Of a stretch of DNA of 64,000 nucleotides, positions 45,337-53,175 are shown piece by piece. Source of the DNA: Pedobacter psychrodurus (lineage in GTDB: Bacteria; Bacteroidota; Bacteroidia; Sphingobacteriales; Sphingobacteriaceae); assembly GCF_004331735.1 (NCBI RefSeq), contig NZ_SJSO01000003.1:349526-413525 (forward strand), read 5' to 3'. The notes beneath the pieces were generated by a model. It saw nothing but the letters and a program-made list of their open reading frames with translations, was not told the origin of the DNA and searched no databases. Both the position numbers and the translations under genes were made by a program. Position 1 is the first letter of the stretch. Every line of letters starts with the position of its first letter.

Positions 45337-46581
45337 ATGAATACAAATAAACAGATCATATTACCTGCAAACAGTGCGTTCACTGCAGCAGAAGTTATCA
45401 GGTTCCGTAATGAAACTGTGGGAACAAAAAACGTCATGCATTTAAATAATGCCGGTTCGGGCCTGATGCCTGATATTGTTACCCAGGTGCAGATTAACCA
45501 TATTAACCTTGAGGCCCAAATAGGCGGCTACGAAGCTTCAGCATTGAGGGCCTCAGCTATTCAAAATTTCTATAACCAAGCTGCAAAATTATTTAACTGT
45601 AGCCCTTTAAATATCGCTTTTACAGCCAGTGCTACAGATGCTTATACAAGGGCTTTATCATCTATTCCATTTGAACCGGGCGATGTTATCCTAACGGATA
45701 ATGATGACTTTGTATCCAACCAAATACAATTCTTATCTCTGCAAAAAAGGTTGGGTGTTAAAATTATAAGAATAGCTAATGCTGCTATAGGCGGCGTTGA
45801 CTTAAATGACCTGGAGGAAAAACTAAAAAAATACAAGCCCAAGCTTTTTGCGATCACCCATATCCCTACAAATTCTGGGTTGGTGCAACCAGTTAAAGAT
45901 ATCGCCAAAATATATCATGAGTATATACAACAACATGAAGGCCAAACGTGGTATATTCTCGATGCCTGCCAGTCAGCAGGACAAATGAAATTAGATGTTG
46001 AGGAATTAAAGTGCGATTTTTTGAGCGTTACTTGCCGAAAGTTTTTGCGGGGCCCCCGCGGTACCGGTGCCTTGTATATTTCTGATAAAGCGTTAAATGC
46101 CGGCTTAGAACCGATGTTTATTGATATGAGGGGTGCGGAGTGGAAAAGCAAGGACAAGTATCAACAACAACTCACAGCCATAAGGTACGAGGACTGGGAG
46201 TTTGCCTATTCGACGGTTTTAGGGACGGCTACAGCCATTGAGTATTGTTTAAACATTGGAGAAGATAAGATCTGGCAACAAGTAAAGCTGTTGTCAACTA
46301 TTTTAAAAGATCGGCTTTCTCAAATCGATAAAGTACGTGTGCTTGATAAGGGGCCGGAAGTGGGTGGTTTGATCACTTTTCACGTACAGGGTGGAAACCC
46401 CAGATTTATTGTAAGTGAGTTGCTGAAAAGAAAAATCAACGTAGTGCCCAGTTACAGGCAGTTTGGTTTGATTGATTTCGATGAAAAGGGGGTTGAATGG
46501 GCAGTTAGGGCTTCGCCCCACTATTATAATACCATTGAAGAAATTGATTTTTTAACCGAAAGTATTAAGGAGATAATTTAA
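45337..46581 (+). CDS. class V aminotransferase-fold PLP enzyme
   Basis: A 414-aa fold-type I PLP enzyme similar to cysteine desulfurases and isopenicillin N epimerase-like proteins. LDACQSAGQMKLDVEELKCD holds the Asp that binds the pyridine nitrogen, and VTCRKFLRGPRGTGALY has the Schiff-base Lys (about residue 230). NNAGSGLMP is the usual N-terminal turn. It follows the RidA-like gene by 18 bp. Substrate unknown; an amino-acid lyase or epimerase role is possible. Confidence 0.87.
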   Translation: MNTNKQIILPANSAFTAAEVIRFRNETVGTKNVMHLNNAGSGLMPDIVTQVQINHINLEAQIGGYEASALRASAIQNFYNQAAKLFNCSPLNIAFTASATDAYTRALSSIPFEPGDVILTDNDDFVSNQIQFLSLQKRLGVKIIRIANAAIGGVDLNDLEEKLKKYKPKLFAITHIPTNSGLVQPVKDIAKIYHEYIQQHEGQTWYILDACQSAGQMKLDVEELKCDFLSVTCRKFLRGPRGTGALYISDKALNAGLEPMFIDMRGAEWKSKDKYQQQLTAIRYEDWEFAYSTVLGTATAIEYCLNIGEDKIWQQVKLLSTILKDRLSQIDKVRVLDKGPEVGGLITFHVQGGNPRFIVSELLKRKINVVPSYRQFGLIDFDEKGVEWAVRASPHYYNTIEEIDFLTESIKEII

Positions 46582-46624
46582 AAACGTACATCAATTGCGG
46601 GACTTGGGGCGCTGAAGAAGAATA

Positions 46625-46810
46625 TTATTGTAACTCATCAAAATTCTCAACTACATAGCTGCCCCAACCTGCAATAGAAATTAGTAATGGAAAAAGTATT
46701 TTACCGACGTCTGTCGGCGAAAATTCTACCATCAGTGGAGGTTTGAGTTGTGATTTTTTTAAATTACACCATTTCGTTCTAATTTTTTCAATTGCAGACT
46801 CAATGCCCAC
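46625..46810 (-). pseudogene. HxlR-type fragment
   Basis: The C-terminal end (PPLMVEFSPTDVGKILFPLL, then AGWGSYVVENF) matches the HxlR wing and last helix; the preceding DNA-binding part is missing or scrambled. No other gene in 46582-47002. Confidence 0.6.
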
Positions 46811-47002
46811 TCTGTCACATCTTTCCTTTTCACAACTTATTATACCTTAAAGAGCCTCCGTCAAATAATATAAGAATAACGGTAGGCGTCCTTTTGAACG
46901 GCACTATTTAACATAACAAGTGCTTGTAATTTTCTACCGTGAAGGTCTACAAGAACTATCATCTTTTATAACGAACAGAAGCAAATCAAATATATTTTCA
47001 CA

Positions 47003-47356
47003 TCATTTAATTTTTTGACGGTGGTTCAGGCCCCAATTAACCAGGCTGTCTGCAACTGGAAATACGCTGAGGCCATATTCCGTCATGGCGTAGTTCACTG
47101 TTACTGGCCGTGTGTTCATAACGGTTCGGGTGACCAAAAGATTGATTTCCAATTCCTGCAACTCTTTTGAAAGCATTTTAGCAGATATACACTCTACTCC
47201 CCGTTGGATTTTTTTAAATGTGTTAGTTTCGTTAACATGATTATTAAGATACCTCATAATTCTTAATTTCCATTTTCCGCCTAAAATCTGCAGGCTGTCG
47301 CGAATAGCCGCCAGTTCTTCTTCACAAGTGGCTTCATATTTTTCAAATTGTTCCAT
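47003..47356 (-). CDS. HxlR family regulator
   Basis: A 117-aa winged-helix protein starting MEQFEKYEATCEEELAAIRD. ILGGKWKLRIMRYLNNHV and RGVECISAKMLSKELQELEI are HxlR hallmarks; the single Cys11 is a candidate redox switch. I start it at 47356, which leaves the 34-bp dyad at 47373-47406 outside the gene. Divergent from phzF, so probably autoregulatory and controlling phzF. Confidence 0.9.
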   Translation of the reverse strand: MEQFEKYEATCEEELAAIRDSLQILGGKWKLRIMRYLNNHVNETNTFKKIQRGVECISAKMLSKELQELEINLLVTRTVMNTRPVTVNYAMTEYGLSVFPVADSLVNWGLNHRQKIK

Positions 47357-47372
47357 ACACAAATATAGCATA

Positions 47373-47406
47373 GTTAACAAAAGGTAACCAGTTACCTCTT
47401 GTTAAC
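47373..47406. promoter_or_regulatory. 34-bp near-perfect dyad, likely HxlR operator
   Basis: The 16-base arm gttaacaaaaggtaac is followed by CA and then its complement with one mismatch (15 of 16 match). It lies between the hxlR start (47356) and the phzF start (47463), ahead of the phzF -7 box TAATTTTG at 47434-47441. HxlR dimers bind such dyads, so this is a strong operator candidate. Confidence 0.8.
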
Positions 47407-47462
47407 CCATATAGAAAATAGACTATTACCTTTTAATTTTGTGGTTGAATAAATTTAAGAAA

Positions 47463-48347
47463 ATGAAACAACTTGATTACTATGTGTTGGACGTATTTAC
47501 CGACCAAAAATACGAAGGCAACCAGCTAGCTGTGGTAAATATCGATGAGGAGCTAGAACCTGAGCAATACTACCGTATCGCACGGGAATTTGGTTACTCT
47601 GAAACATCTTTTGCGCATTATTCCACAAAAGACGAAATTTTTAAAGTACGCTCATTTACCCCTGCCGGGTTTGAAGTAGGTGGTGCAGGCCACAACCTGC
47701 TGGGTGCAGTCTGCTTGGCACTTCTGAATAAATGGGATTTCTTTAAAATTCGAGACGAAGCTTCATGGGTGGAAATGAAGGACATTAAGGTCCCTTTAAA
47801 AATAACCGAACAGAATGGCCTGCCATACGTTAGTATGAAACAAAGGCCCGCCATCTTTAACGGAACTGTGCCGACAGAACTAATTGCTAAGGCAACGGGA
47901 TTAAGGCTTGAAGATTTCTCATTAAACGGATGGGACAATCAGATTGTTGAGACCGAAACTTCTCATTTGATGGTACCTGTAAGCAATACAGGGGCTTTAC
48001 AGAAGGCAATTCCTGACAAAACGTTATTAAAGCAAGTATCTAAACAATATGGGTTTGAAGGGTACTACCTGTTTACGTTAAACGACACTTCAGACCCGGT
48101 ACTGGCGGCCTCACGGTTCTTCAACCCGGGTATTGGCATTGATGAAGATCCGGCAGCAGGATCCGCGGCAGGTCCGCTTGCAGGTTATTTGCAAGGCCTC
48201 GGGTATATTCAAAAAGAACATGATTACAAAATTTTACAGGGTACTTATGTTAATCGGCCATCAACAATACAGGTAAATGTTGCAGACGATGGTATTTGGG
48301 TTAGCGGATCATCAATCATTGTCATGAAGGGTAAATTATTCATTTAA
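47463..48347 (+). CDS. PhzF family isomerase
   Basis: A 294-aa protein with the diaminopimelate-epimerase-like fold. DVFTDQKYEGNQLAVVNID is the PhzF start, with the catalytic Glu likely in YSETSFAH; DEDPAAGSAAGPLAGYL is the hallmark second-half motif. Such enzymes isomerise small cyclic or amino-acid-derived substrates. Under control of the divergent HxlR by context. Confidence 0.9.
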   Translation: MKQLDYYVLDVFTDQKYEGNQLAVVNIDEELEPEQYYRIAREFGYSETSFAHYSTKDEIFKVRSFTPAGFEVGGAGHNLLGAVCLALLNKWDFFKIRDEASWVEMKDIKVPLKITEQNGLPYVSMKQRPAIFNGTVPTELIAKATGLRLEDFSLNGWDNQIVETETSHLMVPVSNTGALQKAIPDKTLLKQVSKQYGFEGYYLFTLNDTSDPVLAASRFFNPGIGIDEDPAAGSAAGPLAGYLQGLGYIQKEHDYKILQGTYVNRPSTIQVNVADDGIWVSGSSIIVMKGKLFI

Positions 48348-48549
48348 TAGACAAGGGGTTAATAAAGTAGTGTATATTAATACTTTCGAACGAGTGAACG
48401 TGTACTAATCATTAAAGCTATGGACCATATTAACAAATATCTGGTAGTTCAATATACTAAAAAGTATCGGCCATAAAAAAATCGAAGACAATCACCTATA
48501 TTTAAAAACTGCTTTAGTTTATGATAAGCAGACAGAACGGGCTTTAAAT

Positions 48550-49155
48550 ATGAAAATTCAACCATACATGCTGCTTGCTTTAAGGCGAAATATAGAAAAC
48601 GTAGTCAAACTCACTGATGGAGAGTTTGACCAGATAGCGAGCCGCTTTACGCCGAAGCTGATCCGTAAAAATCAATTTTTATTGGAAGAGCAGGATAAAT
48701 GTAAACATGACTATTTTGTTATTAAAGGGGCATTAAGACAATATCGTATGCATGATACGAAAGAGTGGGTTAATCAATTTGCATTTGAAGGTTGGTGGAT
48801 AAGTGATTGGTATTCCATGTTAAATAATACGCCCAGCGACTTTTATATCGACGCATTAGAAAACTCTGAAGTTTTGCAGGTTAATAAAAAAGCACTGGAT
48901 TCTTTATTTGACCAGATAGTCAAGTTTGATAAATTTTATAGGGTTATGTTCCAAAGAGCATTTAGTGCCCAGCAAAAAAGGATCGCATTTATGCAAAAAT
49001 CAGCTGAGTCTCGTTATGAAGAGTTTGTGTCTATGTATGGCAGATTTGAGACCCATGTCTCGCAAGCGCAGATCGCATCTTACCTGGGGATCACACGGGA
49101 ATCACTTAGCAGGATTAAAAACCTTGGAATAAAAAGATTAATAGATCAGAAATGA
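48550..49155 (+). CDS. Crp/Fnr family regulator
   Basis: A 201-aa regulator: N-terminal nucleotide-binding-type barrel (LIRKNQFLLEEQDKCKHDYF) and C-terminal helix-turn-helix (VSQAQIASYLGITRESLSRI). Like the 9976-10602 protein, it belongs to a Bacteroidetes subgroup that often controls a neighbouring oxidoreductase or DoxX gene; here DoxX is 343 bp downstream. Confidence 0.88.
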   Translation: MKIQPYMLLALRRNIENVVKLTDGEFDQIASRFTPKLIRKNQFLLEEQDKCKHDYFVIKGALRQYRMHDTKEWVNQFAFEGWWISDWYSMLNNTPSDFYIDALENSEVLQVNKKALDSLFDQIVKFDKFYRVMFQRAFSAQQKRIAFMQKSAESRYEEFVSMYGRFETHVSQAQIASYLGITRESLSRIKNLGIKRLIDQK

Positions 49156-49498
49156 ATTAAACATCAATTCTAACCTGTAAAATGCTCGAACAGCAAGAGA
49201 AAACGCCCCATTGTGTTCTAAAATAATGGGTGATATCCACATTTACAATCTTTTCGCAGAACTTTTACTTTTAGAATCAACATATATATGAAAATTATAG
49301 TAGCAGTTCAATAGGCAGACATCTCACCAGGGTATTGGTGGCGATGACAGGGCATTAGCATTTAATTTTATTTTTTTCTAAGATTTTTAAAAATAAATGC
49401 TGCTAGGTGTGAAACAATTGTCACAAGTAATCTTTAACATATATCACATTCCCATAGATTTCAGTTTCAGACCTTAGGGGCTACAAAATCAATAGGGT
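49156..49498. other. intergenic, nothing recognised
   Basis: Spacer between the Crp-type gene and DoxX gene. AT-rich; no gene or terminator supported. Confidence 0.45.
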
Positions 49499-49960
49499 AT
49501 GATACAAAGATTTTTATTTGAAAATCAAAACGATTGGGTTGGTCTGATTCTTAGAATTACGATAGCAATCGTGCTTTTCCCACATGGTGCCCAGAAACTT
49601 CTGGGTTGGTGGAACGGTCATGGCTATTCTTCTACTATGCACTTTTTAACTGGAAAAGTCGGACTGCCCTATATTATTGGCTGGTTGGTGATCATGATCG
49701 AGTTTTTCTGCCCGCTTTTTATTCTTGCAGGTTTTGCCTCTAGACTTTGGGGATTGCTAGTAGTTATATTAATGATAGGAATTTTGGTGACGGTACAAAA
49801 CCAATATTTTTTTATGAACTGGTTTAATGAGCAGCAAGGCGAGGGTATGGAGTTTTTCCTATTGTTGATTGGATTAGGTGTTGCACTTATTGTAAACGGA
49901 AGCGGAAAAATTTCAATTGACAGCCTCATAACTACTCCATCAAAATTAGGAACCTTATAG
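49499..49960 (+). CDS. DoxX family membrane protein
   Basis: A 153-aa protein with four membrane spans. RITIAIVLFPHGAQKLLGWW and FLTGKVGLPYIIGWLV are the DoxX start; the G-x-G and acidic residue of MIEFFCPLF follow. DoxX proteins take part in redox or thiol balance at the membrane. Single gene. Confidence 0.87.
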   Translation: MIQRFLFENQNDWVGLILRITIAIVLFPHGAQKLLGWWNGHGYSSTMHFLTGKVGLPYIIGWLVIMIEFFCPLFILAGFASRLWGLLVVILMIGILVTVQNQYFFMNWFNEQQGEGMEFFLLLIGLGVALIVNGSGKISIDSLITTPSKLGTL

Positions 49961-50023
49961 GTTATTATTTCCTAGCGCAGGTTTTCTTCCTCACCCTTTC
50001 CTGCAGTCACGAACACAGAATCA

Positions 50024-50389
50024 ATGAAGCAAACAAGGCGCTTATTGAAATTTACCTCAATATCAGATATGGAACCCGTGCCGGATACTTCCGGCGATGA
50101 AGCCAAAAAAGACCTGGCAAAGACTGCCGGGATAGAAATCGCTGCAAAAACTGTAAAACTAATGGCAGGAAGGCTTGATTATCAAAGACAGGGAGAGCTG
50201 GAGGATTCGAAGAGGATCAATAGGGAGATATTCCTGTCTGATCTCGACATCATCCAGCCAATTGTTTTTGGGATAACCTCAAATAAGCTTTTCATTAACA
50301 AAAATGGACCAACTTTGTTGCTTAGTTCGAATAAGTTTGCAACATTAACGCAGTACATCAACTCCACTTATCAACGGTTATTCTTCTAA
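50024..50389 (+). CDS. hypothetical protein, 121 aa
   Basis: Starts MKQTRRLLKFTSISDMEPVP and has a charged helical centre (AGRLDYQRQGELEDSKRINR). The composition is protein-like, but no family is recognised; it could be a remnant in a decayed stretch. Confidence 0.4.
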   Translation: MKQTRRLLKFTSISDMEPVPDTSGDEAKKDLAKTAGIEIAAKTVKLMAGRLDYQRQGELEDSKRINREIFLSDLDIIQPIVFGITSNKLFINKNGPTLLLSSNKFATLTQYINSTYQRLFF

Positions 50390-50406
50390 ATCCAATACAG
50401 CCAAAG

Positions 50407-50565
50407 ATGCGGGTTCTGCAGCTATATATTGCTATTGGAAGCGATAGAAGAGAGGTGATTTTATCTGCAGATGATCCTATCTATTATGGATACTGGCTTG
50501 GAAAAGGACGTTTGTTCCTGAATTCGATATTCTTTGGCAGTCTATTAAATAACGGGTATATATAA
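50407..50565 (+). CDS. hypothetical protein, 52 aa
   Basis: A short frame starting MRVLQLYIAIGSDRREVILS with aromatic-rich middle (DPIYYGYWLG). Begins 18 bases after the previous stop. May be the tail of a broken gene. No motif. Confidence 0.3.
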   Translation: MRVLQLYIAIGSDRREVILSADDPIYYGYWLGKGRLFLNSIFFGSLLNNGYI

Positions 50566-50928
50566 TCTTTAAACCTAACGTGGCCCTTCAGCCGCCTTTT
50601 TATGAAAGAAAATAAGCGTAGTAAATTGACAAGAGAACTGACTCAGAACTACCTCGAACTGTTTTCGGGTAAATGAAGCAATCCGCGTTATAGGTGGTTT
50701 AAATGACGTTGTGAAGGGCAAAAAAAAAGCTTCAGTTGAACCAAAAAAGAATAGGAGCAGGTACATCTGCTTTGAGTTTATGGACGGAATGCTGGCCTCC
50801 GTGCTTTTCATGGTCAAGCTTTTAGCTGTTTTTATTAGGTAATGTGATGCTGTCAAGCGATTTATGATTTGAATAATTTGGTGGATTAATGTTAATGGAT
50901 ATATTTGCTGCTCAAATTTGTAATTAGC
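50566..50928. other. short broken frames, no intact gene
   Basis: On the plus strand a 23-residue frame (MKENKRSKLTRELTQNYLEL) and a later lysine-rich piece (VKGKKKASVEPKKNRSRY) lie in different frames with stops between. They look like one decayed small gene of unknown family. Confidence 0.35.
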
Positions 50929-51102
50929 ATGGAAAAATTCAGTAAAGTCAAAGAATTGATAGCTTCTGTTGAAGCTGATGTCGAAAAATTCTACAATGCA
51001 AATAATAGTGCAGCGGGAACACGTGTACGTAAAGGTATGCAGGATCTTAAAAACTTAGCTCAGGAGATCCGGGCTGAAGTAACAGAAAAGAAAAATAAGT
51101 AG
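50929..51102 (+). CDS. histone H1-like (Hc1) protein
   Basis: A 57-aa basic protein (MEKFSKVKELIASVEADVEK, then AAGTRVRKGMQDLKNLAQEI), a match to Bacteroidetes Hc1/histone H1-like proteins (PF07432), which bind DNA and affect compaction. Carried inside the element, so it may silence or shield cargo. The start at 50929 is the only one that gives the usual N-terminus. Confidence 0.85.
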   Translation: MEKFSKVKELIASVEADVEKFYNANNSAAGTRVRKGMQDLKNLAQEIRAEVTEKKNK

Positions 51103-51125
51103 TAAAAATCTGTTTTGGGAGCAAT

Positions 51126-51161
51126 AGCAAGGCCGCTGTCCAATTGGGTAGTGGCCTTGCT
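51126..51161. terminator. terminator after the H1-like gene
   Basis: Arms agcaaggcc / ggccttgct, 9 bp each, around an 18-base loop. It begins 24 bases after the stop. The T-tract is weak. Confidence 0.55.
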
Positions 51162-51218
51162 TATTAATGGTTACTGAAGCTGTTTTGAAGGCAGACTTAA
51201 TCAGATTTAATTTAAAGA

Positions 51219-51620
51219 TCAGATCTCAACCATCTTTTCGTTTTTTACGATCAGGATCTTCCCGTTTTCAAGTTCCAGCCAGCCGTAATTATAGCAGAAT
51301 TTATAAATTCCTTTAGATGTATTCAGTATCCGTGTATGGAACTCAAAGTTAAATCCGCTATCCCTTAGCAGGAAATTTGTAATTATCGTATTATCCCCAT
51401 TTCCCTCAAATTGGTGTTTAAGGATTTTATGGTTGTTTTTAAGGATTTCTGAAATCTTGTGATAAAAAGCTGGGGCATTCCATTTTTCAGTCTTAAGCTG
51501 ATCACGCCGCGCATGGTTGCGGCACTGGTCGCTACAGAAGATTTTGTCACTTCTTCCTTCAAATGTATTCTCACAGTTGCGGTAACTACAGGTCCGCTCG
51601 GTTTCTTTGGGCTGCTGCAT
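51219..51620 (-). CDS. small zinc-ribbon protein, unknown function
   Basis: A 133-aa protein. The N-terminal CSYRNCENTFEGRSDKIFC and DQCRNHARRDQ form a C2-C2 zinc ribbon of the kind in many Bacteroidetes ICE proteins. The rest is helical with a beta end (GWLELENGKILIVKNEK). Divergent from the PUR-RadC gene, 120 bp away. Confidence 0.65.
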   Translation of the reverse strand: MQQPKETERTCSYRNCENTFEGRSDKIFCSDQCRNHARRDQLKTEKWNAPAFYHKISEILKNNHKILKHQFEGNGDNTIITNFLLRDSGFNFEFHTRILNTSKGIYKFCYNYGWLELENGKILIVKNEKMVEI

Positions 51621-51739
51621 CTCTAAAAATCTTCATGGGTTCCTATCCGTTTTTTATCCGATCGGATCGGCTAACACAATATACAACCGAATCGTCAGAA
51701 TCCAATGGATAATTTTGTTCATACTTAAATTTTATAGAT

Positions 51740-52309
51740 ATGAGAAATAGTAACCTTGCTACTGAAAATTTTTCTTCTGGAAAAAAGAATTATTTTTTAG
51801 ATTTTAAAAGGGCAGTTAATGATAACCATTACCTGTGCATTACCAGGAGTGATGAGCAGGATGATGGTAGCTATAAACGGTCAACTGTTGTGGTCTTTGA
51901 ACAGGACTTTCATTTTTTGATTTCCGCAATGTCTTCCCTGTTCCATTCCGCCGTTTATCTTAATCAGGATAATTTCAGTGTGGCGGATGTAGCCCGCCTT
52001 AAAAGTTCCGGTGTGAATAAAGGGATCAAGTCATGGGATGTCAACTTAAGGCCAAGGGAAAAGTTTGTTGCACTGGGATCGTCCCATATGAGTGATGCAG
52101 AACTGATAGCGATGCTAATCGGTTCCGGCAGGATTGATGTGAGCGCTGTGGATCTGGCAGAAAATATCTTAAAAGCCGTTGGGGGTAGGCTTGACTTATT
52201 GGCCGTTCAGGACCATAAAGCACTCTCTAGGTTTAAAGGGGTTGGTCTCGCGAAGTCCAGTGCAATTCTGGCTGCGTTTGAACTGGGCAGGAGGATGTGT
52301 GCGGTTTAG
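51740..52309 (+). CDS. PUR-domain/RadC N-domain fusion
   Basis: A 189-aa protein. Residues about 16-74 (KNYFLDFKRAVNDNHYLCIT) fit the DUF3276/PUR-alpha type single-strand nucleic-acid-binding fold. Residues about 101-189 (NLRPREKFVALGSSHMSDAE, then RFKGVGLAKSSAILAAFELG) are the RadC N-terminal helical domain with a helix-hairpin-helix. The MPN/JAB protease domain of RadC (H-x-H-P-x-G) is absent, and no continuation is visible after the stop. An unusual two-domain DNA-binding protein, probably in single-strand handling during transfer. It lies before ssb. Confidence 0.8.
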   Translation: MRNSNLATENFSSGKKNYFLDFKRAVNDNHYLCITRSDEQDDGSYKRSTVVVFEQDFHFLISAMSSLFHSAVYLNQDNFSVADVARLKSSGVNKGIKSWDVNLRPREKFVALGSSHMSDAELIAMLIGSGRIDVSAVDLAENILKAVGGRLDLLAVQDHKALSRFKGVGLAKSSAILAAFELGRRMCAV

Positions 52310-52716
52310 ATTAAATCAGAACTGCCATTGAATCCACCAATCCAGCAGGCAAGTCTGATGATAGCCGGCAGAGCCTATCAGACAATCGGACATAATAATT
52401 TCTAAAATAATTATTACTGCTAATCACTGTCTGCGGCCTTGTGTCGATTTTTCAGGATAGGGGTTCTTTTTTGGTTATATGCTAGAATGTGAAACTTTAC
52501 AATAGAAAACGAAAAAAAAGGCCGTGAAATTCGGGCGCTCCGTTCTCTGCGAGCGCATAATGTTTTGGCTGCGTCAAAACACCCTCCGGGACTTATAGCT
52601 CTCCGTTCCAGTACACCCGCTTTTCTGTACTTTCTTTTTTTTCGTTTTTTCTTTTGAAAAGATTTTTTGGGAAAAAAGGAAAGGAAACAAAAAAAGTTAA
52701 ACTTAAAATTTACAAC
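52310..52716. other. structured GC-rich leader before ssb
   Basis: After an AT-rich start, 52520-52630 is GC-rich and has two hairpins: gcgctc/gagcgc (52535-52556, 10-base loop) and gttttg/caaaac (52562-52580, 7-base loop). It then turns AT-rich again. It could be an RNA leader, or a single-strand origin or oriT-type site. No gene was recognised. Confidence 0.4.
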
Positions 52717-53136
52717 ATGGAAATTACAGGAAGACTGACCGCTGATGCAGTGTTAAGGACGGTAAGCGGAGACAGGAAAGTAATTGGCTTTTCAATTGCA
52801 ATCAATGACACCTATCGTTCTGGTGGGGAACAGAAAAAGGTTACCACATTTATTGACTGTTCCTATTGGATGAATACAGGTATTGCCGAATACCTTAAAA
52901 AAGGTGGATGGGTGCAGCTTTACGGGCGTATTGGTGTAAATGCTTACATGAGCGGTTCGGGCGAGGCCAAAGCATCTTTGACCTTTCATACAACCGAAAT
53001 CAAACTTTTGGGAAGCAATCAAAGAAGTGAAAGTAGTTCACCCGCTCTTGAAAATACGCAACAGGGTGTACCAAAGGCGGCAGAGACAGCAGCAGTAAAT
53101 AAATTCGAGGGCATTGACAATGATCTGCCATTTTAA
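52717..53136 (+). CDS. ssb: single-stranded DNA-binding protein
   Basis: A 139-aa SSB: OB fold with MEITGRLTADAVLRTV, VTTFIDCSYWMNTGIAEYLK and GGWVQLYGRIGVNAYMSGSG, then a flexible linker and acidic tip NDLPF, needed for partner contacts. It protects the transferred strand. The start is 52717; the frame upstream is lysine-rich and non-homologous. Confidence 0.93.
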   Translation: MEITGRLTADAVLRTVSGDRKVIGFSIAINDTYRSGGEQKKVTTFIDCSYWMNTGIAEYLKKGGWVQLYGRIGVNAYMSGSGEAKASLTFHTTEIKLLGSNQRSESSSPALENTQQGVPKAAETAAVNKFEGIDNDLPF

Positions 53137-53175
53137 TTATAAGCCGATACTTATTCATTTTAGACTTGTTACATT

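Noticed and set aside
50575..50856. 93-aa minus-strand gene
   Set aside because: No motif or leader; the plus strand has decayed protein-like pieces instead.
51740..52309. canonical RadC DNA-repair protein
   Set aside because: The MPN domain that defines RadC is missing; only its N-terminal domain is present, fused to another fold.
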